Source of the DNA: Deltaproteobacteria bacterium
GTDB taxonomy: Bacteria > Desulfobacterota > Desulfobacteria > Desulfobacterales > B30-G6
Reading direction: 5' to 3'
Length of the DNA stretch: 16,584 nt
NCBI GenBank assembly: GCA_003647375.1
Contig: QMMS01000069.1
Coordinates: 1-16,584 of the forward strand
Shown here: positions 7,929-14,266 of the stretch, one piece after another
Layout of the letters: the number at the start of each line of letters is the position of its first letter
Numbering within the stretch: the stretch's first letter is position 1
Made by a program: the position numbers and the translations under genes
Notes under the pieces: generated by a model
The model's input: the letters and a program-made list of their open reading frames with translations, nothing else
Told to the model about the DNA's origin: nothing
Databases searched by the model: none

Positions 7929-8125
7929 AAATTCGAAATCCGAATATCGAAATCCGAAACAAATTTAAATAGCAAATGTTCAAATGGCCCAAACATTGAA
8001 CACCAGCTCCAAAGCTGTCTGTTTGGAACATTCGAATTTAGGTCATTCGGTATTGTCCTTCGACATTGCTCAGGGCGGTGAGCCTGTCGAACCGTTTAGA
8101 ATTTCGATATTCGTGCTTCGAATTT
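7929..8125. repeat. Long TTCGAA-rich palindromic intergenic element, copy A (occupied by a 39-base insert)
   Basis: The 32-base arms 7929-7960 and 8094-8125 are complementary at 27 of 32 positions and are rich in TTCGAA, CCGAATATCG and similar words. The middle contains AAATGTTCAAATGGCCCAAA and a TTTGGAACATTCGAAT half. The same unit occurs in opposite orientation at 9157-9314, with clear similarity through the middle as well as the arms. It codes for nothing visible and looks like a small dispersed palindromic repeat. Confidence 0.8.
8056..8094. mobile_element. 39-base REP-like palindrome nested in copy A
   Basis: The unit carries TTCGAC near its left end and GTCGAA near its right end, with an inner GCTCA/TGAGC stem around GGGCGG. 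It lies between ATTG and TTTAGAAT, words that are adjacent in the two copies lacking it (junctions 9187/9188 and 12557/12558). This occupied-versus-empty comparison supports insertion or precise loss of a REP-type element. No transposase is present. Confidence 0.6.
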
Positions 8126-8161
8126 AATTTATATCGCTTTCGGTAAAACCTAATATTTCTG

Positions 8162-8182
8162 ACCTAGCCCAAAGGACCAGGT
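8162..8182 (+). promoter_or_regulatory. Leader hairpin, copy 1, before the FAD subunit
   Basis: ACCTAG-CCCAAAGGA-CCAGGT followed by TTTTA, 52 bases before the FAD-subunit ATG. The same hairpin precedes the Mo-subunit gene (10058-10078) and dctP (12626-12645). The AAA loop and right arm are invariant, while this copy has one mismatch in the stem. It could be a weak terminator or attenuator or a binding site; its nature is not established. Confidence 0.4.
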
Positions 8183-8234
8183 TTTATATGACGGAATAAA
8201 ATCAATAAATACTATCTGATATTTAGAGGAACCC

Positions 8235-9116
8235 ATGAAGAAATTTACCTACCTTGTTCCCCAAACACTTGATGAAGCAGTGTCCTTGTTCGAGTCCCAC
8301 GGTGACAGTGCTATCTACGTAGCCGGCGGCACTGATGTTGTAGTCAAGACCAAACAAGGAAAGATCGCCCCGGATTACCTCATCTCCTTAAAGCACCTTT
8401 CGGGGTGGGACCGGGTGGAGATCAACCCGGACACCAACGAACTTGTTATTGGCGCTTTGGCGACTCACCGTACCCTGGAAAACTCCGCCCTCATTCGGCA
8501 GCAATATCCCATCATACACGACGCCGTGCAGCATATCGGATCTACTCAGATTCGAAATGTGGCCACTATCGGCGGTAACATTGTCAATGCCGTACCGTCG
8601 GCAGACGGTGCCATTCCATTGATTGCTCTCGATGGGGTAGCAAAAATATACGGTCCTAACGGCAAAAGGGCTGTGGATCTGATTCATTTTTTTGAGGGAC
8701 CGGGGCAAACCGTACTGAACGCAGGTGAGATCCTGACCGAAATTGTCATACCGCCCCAGACTTCCCATACCGGCGGTGCTTATCAAAAATTCGGCCGACG
8801 GGCTGCCATGGAACTGCCGTTGATCGGTGTGGGTATTGTTTTGACGTTGGATCCGGACACGGTTATTTGTCAAAAAGCCCGCATCTGCCTTGGAGTGGCT
8901 GCCCCCACTCCGCTACGTACCCTCAATGCCGAGCGTTTTCTCATCGGAAAAGTGCTGAATGAAAACATTCTATTTGAAGCTGGAAAAATTTCAGCCGAAG
9001 AATCCCGGGTGCGAGACAGTATCCGCGGACAAGCATGGTACCGTCGTGAAATGGTGTCTGTGTTTGTCCGCCGGATGGGTATGTTATGCTTAAAGCGAAT
9101 TGAGGAAAATAATTAA
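8235..9116 (+). CDS. Molybdenum hydroxylase FAD-binding (medium) subunit, CoxM/XdhB type
   Basis: This 293-residue subunit passes electrons from the iron-sulfur subunit to an acceptor through FAD. The two flavin-binding Gly signatures are present: AGGTD (residues 30-34) and TIGGN (111-115), followed by the usual C-terminal domain. It has only three cysteines and no inserted [4Fe-4S] loop, so it is not the medium subunit of 4-hydroxybenzoyl-CoA reductase. The ATG has a GAGGA ribosome site. The order FAD, then Fe-S, then Mo is that of cox-type operons. Here the genes lie 218 and 269 bases apart rather than overlapping, each gap being filled with repeats. Suggested role: part of the enzyme that hydroxylates the N-heteroaromatic ring. 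Confidence 0.92.
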   Translation: MKKFTYLVPQTLDEAVSLFESHGDSAIYVAGGTDVVVKTKQGKIAPDYLISLKHLSGWDRVEINPDTNELVIGALATHRTLENSALIRQQYPIIHDAVQHIGSTQIRNVATIGGNIVNAVPSADGAIPLIALDGVAKIYGPNGKRAVDLIHFFEGPGQTVLNAGEILTEIVIPPQTSHTGGAYQKFGRRAAMELPLIGVGIVLTLDPDTVICQKARICLGVAAPTPLRTLNAERFLIGKVLNENILFEAGKISAEESRVRDSIRGQAWYRREMVSVFVRRMGMLCLKRIEENN

Positions 9117-9156
9117 TTTTTATAACAGCGATGTAACCTGTATTGGTAACGGATAT

Positions 9157-9314
9157 AAATTCGAAGCACTAATTTCGAAATTCTAAACAATATCCTATGT
9201 TCGAAATTCGAATGATTCAAACAGATAACTTTCCAACTCGTGCACAATGTTTGGGTCATTTGAACATTTGACTTTTGAATTTGTTTCGGTTTTAGATATT
9301 CGGATTTAGAATTT
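9157..9314. repeat. Long palindromic intergenic element, copy B (inverted, no 39-base insert)
   Basis: This is the reverse orientation of the element at 7929-8125. Arms 9157-9188 and 9283-9314 are complementary at about 22 of 32 positions. Its reverse complement matches copy A through the centre, for example CAAATGTTCAAATGRCCCAA and CATTCGAATT. At 9187/9188 the words TTTAG and CAATAT meet directly on this strand, the empty form of the site that holds a 39-base palindrome in copies A and C. Confidence 0.78.
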
Positions 9315-9334
9315 CAAATAATGGAGATTATTAC

Positions 9335-9841
9335 ATGTCCACCGAGATACAATTTAATCTAAACGGTAATGATATTCAGATGAAGGTAGAGGATCATTGG
9401 ACCTTGCTTTACTTGCTTAGAGAGGTAATGGGACTCATCGGAACGAAAGAGGGTTGTGGAAGTGGCGAATGCGGGGCTTGTACCGTCATTATCGACGGCC
9501 AGGCTGTCAACAGCTGTCTATATCTGGCAGCGGAGATCAATGACCGGGATCTGATGACCATCGAAGGGTTGGCGGGACCGGACGGCACTCTGCACAATCT
9601 GCAGCGTGCTTTTGTGGAGCACGGTGGTATTCAGTGCGGTTTTTGCAGCCCGGGCATGATCATGTCATCCAAGGCTCTTCTGGACGAAAATCCCACTCCC
9701 ACCCTGGATGACATTAAACATGCGCTGGCCGGTAATCTTTGTCGTTGTACCGGTTATACCCAGATATTCGAATCCGTACAGGCAGCCCTCGACAAAGGGT
9801 CGAATGACGTGGAAGTCGTAGCCTGGAAGAGTGAAACCTGA
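9335..9841 (+). CDS. Molybdenum hydroxylase [2Fe-2S] (small) subunit, CoxS/XdhA type
   Basis: This 168-residue electron-transfer subunit has all eight expected cysteines for two [2Fe-2S] clusters. The plant-ferredoxin-like cluster is C41-x4-C46-x2-C49-x11-C61 (GCGSGECGAC). The second cluster is C101-x2-C104 and C136-x-C138 (QCGFCSPG and LCRCTGY). The length is normal for the family. ATG follows GGAGA with good spacing. It links the Mo subunit to the FAD subunit in the cytoplasm; there is no Tat signal, which separates it from periplasmic aldehyde oxidoreductases. A short stem with seven T residues follows it, suggesting that transcription may partly stop before the Mo-subunit gene. Confidence 0.96.
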   Translation: MSTEIQFNLNGNDIQMKVEDHWTLLYLLREVMGLIGTKEGCGSGECGACTVIIDGQAVNSCLYLAAEINDRDLMTIEGLAGPDGTLHNLQRAFVEHGGIQCGFCSPGMIMSSKALLDENPTPTLDDIKHALAGNLCRCTGYTQIFESVQAALDKGSNDVEVVAWKSET

Positions 9842-9869
9842 ATAAAATCGTTTCACGCTTTTATGGGAC

Positions 9870-9889
9870 GCGACCTTGTCGCTTTTTTT
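9870..9889 (+). terminator. Short stem with T-run after the Fe-S subunit
   Basis: GCGAC (9870-9874) pairs with GTCGC (9878-9882) across a CTT loop and is followed at once by seven T residues (9883-9889). The stem is only 5 pairs, so read-through is likely. It is the best intrinsic-terminator candidate on the plus strand of the cluster, and lies oddly between two subunits of one enzyme. Confidence 0.5.
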
Positions 9890-9894
9890 ACTTA

Positions 9895-10081
9895 AACTTG
9901 TATCTCCAAGGTCTTGTTTTGATCATTCGAATTTAGATCATTAGGTATTGCCCTTCGACGTTGCTCAGGGCGGTGAGCCTGTCGAACCGTTTAGGATTTC
10001 GAATTTCGTGCTTCGGATTTAAGTAACTAACGCCATCGGCATAGCCAAATATCTCTGACCTGGCCCAAAGGACCAGGTTTT
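9895..10081. repeat. Half-palindrome spacer repeat, copy C (with 39-base insert 9951-9989)
   Basis: From AACTTGTATCTCCAAGGTC onward this 187-base block is nearly the same as 12502-12648 before dctP. It contains only the right half of the long palindrome (CATTCGAATTT ... GTGCTTCGGATTT), then a shared tail and the leader hairpin. The 39-base palindrome 9951-9989 interrupts it at the same point as in copy A; the dctP copy lacks it. The similarity suggests relatively recent duplication or gene conversion between the two spacers. Confidence 0.8.
10058..10078 (+). promoter_or_regulatory. Leader hairpin, copy 2, before the Mo subunit
   Basis: ACCTGG (10058-10063) pairs with CCAGGT (10073-10078), and CC/GG pair inside around an AAA loop. 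TTTA follows. It lies 32 bases before the Mo-subunit ATG and is the best-paired of three copies. It could attenuate transcription or mark a processed 5' end. Confidence 0.42.
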
Positions 10082-10110
10082 AAATGATAGAACAAAGGAT
10101 CGAATAAAAA

Positions 10111-12435
10111 ATGGAAACAACACAGGATTTTTCAACGATTGGCAAAAGGGTGCCCAAGCTGGATGCTGTTGACAAGGCCACGGGACGTGCTCAATACATT
10201 CAGGATGTCAAATTGCCCGGCATGCTTTATGGGAAAATTTTATACAGCAAATACCCGCACGCCAGAATCGTCAAGATTGATGTGTCCAGAGCTGAAAAAC
10301 TGAGCGGTGTTCGGGTTGTACTCACCGGGGAAGATATTCCAAATTTTCGCATGGGTGTCTATAAGGACAACCCCCCTCTGAAAGCTGGAAAAGTGAGATC
10401 CTACCGGGATGAAGTGGCCGCCGTGGCAGCAACCGATCCGGAAATTGCCAAAACGGCTATCGATTTAATCGAAGTGACTTATCAGGCGCTACCGTCTGTT
10501 TTTGACCCCATAACAGCCATGCAACCCGACGCACCACTGGTGCACGAAAACCATAAAACAAACATTCTAAAAATGCCGTGGAAGCTGCACTACGGTGATG
10601 TGAAGACTGCCCGCAAGGAGGCCGCCCACGTGATTGAGAAGCGTTTCACAACCACCTGGGTCACCCACTGCTGTTTGAGCGCCAGTGGTGCCATCGCCGA
10701 ATTTGACAATGCCAACAACCTAACTGTCCATACCAATACTCAGATTCCGTCCCTTGCGCAAAAAGATTTTAAAGGGACGCTCAAGGCATTAGGAATCCCT
10801 GATAAACGTGTGAGGGTGATCAAGCCCGTTATTGGTGGGGGCTTTGGCAGCAAACTGGACACTTATGCTTATGAGCATGTGGCTATTTTGTTGGCCTGGC
10901 GGGCTCGCCGACCGGTGAAAATCTTGTTTGACCGGGAAGAGGAATTTATAGCCACATCCACCCGGCAGCCTACCATCACCGATATAGCCATGGGTTGCGA
11001 CGCCGAAGGTCGTCTGTTGTTCCGGGATATGAATATGGTGCTGGATAATGGTGCTTACACTTCCTGGGGCGCTACCACACCGTCGGTGATGATGATGCCG
11101 ATTACTTCCCTTTACCGTGTGCCCAATGTTCGCTTTGAGGCCAAGTGCGTCTACACCAACAATACCTACTCCCAGGCCATGCGGGGATATGGTAATCCCC
11201 AGGCTACATTCGCTATCGAAAGCGCCATGGATATATTGGCCGATGCCGCCGGTATCGATCGCATAGAGATTCGACGGATCAATTCAAATCAGCCCGGTGA
11301 CGAAACGCCCCAGGGGTTGAAAATTACCACTTGCGGTCTCCCGGAATGTATTGATGCTGTTGAAAAGGCGTTGGATCTTAAAAAACCCAAAAATAAAGGA
11401 GAAGGGGTAGGGATCGCTTCTTTAATTCATGTGGGGGGCGGTGCCCGAATATATAAATCCGACGGCTGTGGTGCTATCATCAAACTGGATGACTTTGGGA
11501 AAGCGGATGTTTTTACCGGTGCTTCGGATATGGGACAGGGTGCCGATACGGTGATAGCCCAGATAGTGGCTGAACAACTGGGTCTTGAAGTCGAAGATAT
11601 CCATGTTATTCACCAAGATACCGACATATGCCCCTGGGATGTAGGTGCTCATGCCAGCCGGACAACTTTTGTGGCGGGAAACGCTGCACTTGGAGCGGCA
11701 AAAAAGATTAAGGCAAGTATTTTAGAACTGGGTGCCGAAGTCATGGCTGTACCGCAAAGTGAACTCAGCCTTCGAAATCGGCAAGTTTTTGTCCGGAACG
11801 ACCCGGAAAAGACCATGCCGATTGCCAAACTACTTCGAAAGGCTCATTTCAGCCACGGCGGCACCATGATGATGGCTGACTTTTTTTATGACCCCGCAAA
11901 TGAAAATATGGGCAGAGATTTCCGGGGAAACCTGTCCATGACTTATGCTTTTGGGACCCACGGCGTGCGGTTGAAGGTGGATGAAGAGACCGGAAAAGTT
12001 GAAATTCTTGATTATGTCGCTGCCCATGATGTAGGACGCGCTATTAATCCCTTGCTCTTGGACGGACAGGTCCATGGAGGGGTGATGATGGGTGTCGGTT
12101 ACGCCCTCACCGAACAGGTGGTACTCGAAAAAGGGCGTAACATGAACCCGGATTTTCGAGATTATAAAATACTTACCGCCAAGGATACATTCCCGTTGAC
12201 GCCTGTGGTCATTGAGACCATCGACCCGGACGGGCCCTATGGTGCTAAAGGGATCGGCGAGCCTGGTTGTGTGCCCACCGCTCCGGCAATTGCCAACGCT
12301 ATCTACGATGCTGTCGGCGTGCGGATTACGGATCTTCCCATAACACCGGAGAGGGTGCTGGCAGAGATAAAAAAGAAAAAAGGCGTCAACTCCTGCGGTA
12401 TCGACCCCCTGACCGAAAAAGAACAACCGTGCTAG
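10111..12435 (+). CDS. Molybdenum hydroxylase catalytic (large) subunit, xanthine dehydrogenase family
   Basis: This 774-residue Mo-cytosine-dinucleotide/molybdopterin subunit inserts a water-derived oxygen into a substrate C-H bond. Motifs: GGGFGSK (residues 242-248), MRGYGNPQ (357-364, the XDH FRGFGGPQ position), DMGQG, and GIGEPG with E717 as the expected catalytic base. The CO-dehydrogenase loop (AYRCSFR) is absent. Where relatives often read H-x-x-(L/M)-E-P near residue 190, this one reads HCCLSAS, so the substrate pocket seems altered. Size is normal. The ribosome site is AAGG about 12 bases before ATG, behind the leader hairpin. With the FAD and Fe-S subunits it would form the usual heterotrimer pair. 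A ring C2-hydroxylation of an indole-type acid is the favoured role by context; no XdhC-type maturation gene lies in the window. Confidence 0.93.
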   Translation: METTQDFSTIGKRVPKLDAVDKATGRAQYIQDVKLPGMLYGKILYSKYPHARIVKIDVSRAEKLSGVRVVLTGEDIPNFRMGVYKDNPPLKAGKVRSYRDEVAAVAATDPEIAKTAIDLIEVTYQALPSVFDPITAMQPDAPLVHENHKTNILKMPWKLHYGDVKTARKEAAHVIEKRFTTTWVTHCCLSASGAIAEFDNANNLTVHTNTQIPSLAQKDFKGTLKALGIPDKRVRVIKPVIGGGFGSKLDTYAYEHVAILLAWRARRPVKILFDREEEFIATSTRQPTITDIAMGCDAEGRLLFRDMNMVLDNGAYTSWGATTPSVMMMPITSLYRVPNVRFEAKCVYTNNTYSQAMRGYGNPQATFAIESAMDILADAAGIDRIEIRRINSNQPGDETPQGLKITTCGLPECIDAVEKALDLKKPKNKGEGVGIASLIHVGGGARIYKSDGCGAIIKLDDFGKADVFTGASDMGQGADTVIAQIVAEQLGLEVEDIHVIHQDTDICPWDVGAHASRTTFVAGNAALGAAKKIKASILELGAEVMAVPQSELSLRNRQVFVRNDPEKTMPIAKLLRKAHFSHGGTMMMADFFYDPANENMGRDFRGNLSMTYAFGTHGVRLKVDEETGKVEILDYVAAHDVGRAINPLLLDGQVHGGVMMGVGYALTEQVVLEKGRNMNPDFRDYKILTAKDTFPLTPVVIETIDPDGPYGAKGIGEPGCVPTAPAIANAIYDAVGVRITDLPITPERVLAEIKKKKGVNSCGIDPLTEKEQPC

Positions 12436-12483
12436 TAGATACCCGGGTCCAAAGGGCCCGGCACTGATTCAGCCCTATATAAA
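12435..12483. repeat. Spacer block with GC-rich hairpin, copy 2
   Basis: Repeat of 7856-7905, beginning at the last base of the Mo-subunit stop codon. CCGGGTCC (12443-12450) pairs with GGGCCCGG (12454-12461) around an AAA loop, 8 pairs with one G-T. Relative to copy 1 the arms differ but pairing is kept, which suggests the hairpin matters. GGCACTGATT follows in both copies. Confidence 0.6.
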
Positions 12484-12501
12484 TGATTTAAACATAGCTT
12501 G

Positions 12502-12648
12502 AACTTGTATCTCCAAGGTCTTGTTTTGATCATTCGAATTTGGGTCATTAGGTATTGTTTAGGATTTCTAATTTCGTGCTTCGGATTTAAGTAACTACCA
12601 TCGTTGGCATAGCCAAATATCTCTGACCCGGCCAAAGGACCAGGTTTA
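12502..12648. repeat. Half-palindrome spacer repeat, copy D (empty site)
   Basis: Nearly the same as 9895-10081 but 39 bases shorter: GGTATTG (ending 12557) joins TTTAGG directly where copy C has the TTCGAC palindrome. The tail AGCCAAATATCTCTGACC and the leader hairpin are shared. The spacer 12436-12688 has no gene. Confidence 0.8.
12626..12645 (+). promoter_or_regulatory. Leader hairpin, copy 3, before dctP
   Basis: ACCCGGCC-AAA-GGACCAGGT, with the same loop and right arm as the copies at 8162 and 10058 but a shortened left arm. It lies 43 bases before the dctP ATG. Its presence before a transporter gene as well as two enzyme genes hints at shared control, or at a common repeat tail. Confidence 0.38.
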
Positions 12649-12688
12649 ACAAAACGGTATAAACGCTATCTTAAAAGGAGGAACTGTT

Positions 12689-13741
12689 ATGAAGAAAAAA
12701 ACTGCTCTCTTAAGTATTATTATCATGGGTTTCTTAGTTGCCGGGAGCATTTGGATGCCGGCAACTGCCTCGGCAGGAAGCATTAAGCTCAGCTATGCCA
12801 ATTTTCCGCCGGCCCCCACATTTCCCTGTGTTCAAATGGAACGATGGAAAACGGAAGTTGAGAAAAGAACCGCAGGCAAGGTCGCCATCGACACCTATCC
12901 GGGAGGAACGCTGCTGGGTGCAATGGACATGATGGACGGTGTCATCGCCGGAACCGCAGACATTGGGAATCTCTGCATGGCATACCAGCCTGGCCGTTTT
13001 GTCACAACCAACGCCACCAGTCTTCCATTGGGATTGCCTGATGCGAAAACCGGTAGCCTGGTGCTATGGGATCTCTATCAGAAATACCTGCCTACTTCCT
13101 TTGCTAAGGTCCACGTCCTGACCATGTTTACCACGGCACCCGCCAATATCATGTCCAAGGTGCCGGTAAGAAATTTAGATGATATCAAAGGACTGGATTT
13201 GAGAGCGTCCGGTGGGGCCGCCCAGATCCTGAAAGCCTGGGGTGCCAACCAGGTCGGCATGCCCATGTCCGCCACCCCCGAGGCGCTGCAAAAGGGTGTC
13301 GTTCAGGGCCTGTTTACCTCGACGGAGGTAATGAAAGATTTTAAATTTGCAGAAATATGCAAATATGTTACGCAGACCGATACGGTCATCTATCCTTTTG
13401 CCGTGGTCATGAATATCGAGAAATGGAATGCATTGCCCGCGGATGTCAAAGCGGTTATGGAAGACCTGCGTGTGGAGCAGGCTCTTTGGACAGGCACGTA
13501 TATGGACAATCACGTGAAAGACGCCAATGCCTGGTCAGAAAAAAACCAGGGTGTCGAATTTATCCGCTTGTCTCCCGATGAAAAAGCCAATTGGGATGCC
13601 AAGCTGACCTTTATGACTGAAAACTGGATCACGAGCGCTACAGGCAAAGGCTATCCTGGTGAAGCCATTGTAAACGACATCAGGGCTTTTACAAAAAAAC
13701 ATAGCGCCATAAAGAGTCCTGGGAATCTTACTGTTCAATAG
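12689..13741 (+). CDS. dctP: TRAP transporter periplasmic solute-binding protein (DctP family)
   Basis: This 350-residue secreted protein captures an organic acid in the periplasm and hands it to DctQM. Residues 1-29 form a signal peptide (KKK start, hydrophobic core, ASA|G cleavage near 29). The mature part has the DctP hallmarks DTYPGGTLLG (68-77) and GLDLRASGGAAQ (168-179), where R172 should bind the ligand carboxylate. ATG follows a strong AAGGAGG site. The spacer carries the same leader hairpin as the hydroxylase genes, linking it to the pathway. The ligand is not readable from sequence; an aromatic or indolic acid fits the neighbours. The known denitrifier iaa cluster has an ABC-type binding protein instead. 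Confidence 0.94.
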   Translation: MKKKTALLSIIIMGFLVAGSIWMPATASAGSIKLSYANFPPAPTFPCVQMERWKTEVEKRTAGKVAIDTYPGGTLLGAMDMMDGVIAGTADIGNLCMAYQPGRFVTTNATSLPLGLPDAKTGSLVLWDLYQKYLPTSFAKVHVLTMFTTAPANIMSKVPVRNLDDIKGLDLRASGGAAQILKAWGANQVGMPMSATPEALQKGVVQGLFTSTEVMKDFKFAEICKYVTQTDTVIYPFAVVMNIEKWNALPADVKAVMEDLRVEQALWTGTYMDNHVKDANAWSEKNQGVEFIRLSPDEKANWDAKLTFMTENWITSATGKGYPGEAIVNDIRAFTKKHSAIKSPGNLTVQ

Positions 13742-13777
13742 GTCCCGTGCTGGAACTTTTCTTGTTGGAAATAAACC

Positions 13778-14266
13778 ATGATTTTGTCGAAAATCACCGA
13801 ACTGCTCAACAAAACACTGACGTTTCTGGCAGGCCTTATCCTGATTGTCATGGTCCTGTTGACATGCGCCAATATTGTTTTTCGCATGTTCTGGGTGCCC
13901 ATCAGCGGGACGTATGAGCTCATGGGGTTTGCCGGCGCCCTTCTGACAGCCTTTGCCCTGGCCTACACGCAGGTCAAAAAGGGTCATATCTCCGTTGACG
14001 TGCTGGTAAATGTCTTTCCGCAAAAAGTGCAGTGGGTGCTATCGGCAATCAACAATGGGATGTGCTTCATATTTTTCATGCTGGCCGGATGGCAGTTGGC
14101 AATAAAGGCCAACACTCTCAGAACCACCGGTGAAGTTACGGAAACACTCAGAATCATCTATTACCCATTCACATATGCTGTTGCCCTTGGATGCGTAGTA
14201 CTTGCACTGATTCTTCTCACGGAATTTCTAAGACAAATCATACCCTCTGAGGAGGTAGAATCGTGA
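13778..14266 (+). CDS. dctQ: TRAP transporter small membrane subunit (DctQ family)
   Basis: A 162-residue inner-membrane protein with four hydrophobic segments, roughly residues 14-36, 45-68, 86-108 and 128-150, typical for DctQ. It carries family-like stretches such as FRMFWVPISGTYELMGF and KKGHISVDVL. It bridges the binding protein and the large permease, using the sodium or proton gradient rather than ATP. The gene begins 36 bases after dctP and overlaps dctM by four bases (GTGA), so expression is coupled. Confidence 0.92.
   Translation: MILSKITELLNKTLTFLAGLILIVMVLLTCANIVFRMFWVPISGTYELMGFAGALLTAFALAYTQVKKGHISVDVLVNVFPQKVQWVLSAINNGMCFIFFMLAGWQLAIKANTLRTTGEVTETLRIIYYPFTYAVALGCVVLALILLTEFLRQIIPSEEVES

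Noticed and set aside
8235..12435. CO dehydrogenase (CoxMSL) or 4-hydroxybenzoyl-CoA reductase
   Set aside because: The Mo subunit lacks the CO dehydrogenase AYRCSFR loop, and the FAD subunit has no extra cysteine-rich [4Fe-4S] insert.
12435..12688. Molybdenum-cofactor riboswitch before hydroxylase or transporter genes
   Set aside because: The CCGGG/ACCTGG hairpins are simple AAA-loop stems and do not show the multi-helix Moco motif; one also precedes a transporter gene and all are embedded in dispersed repeats.
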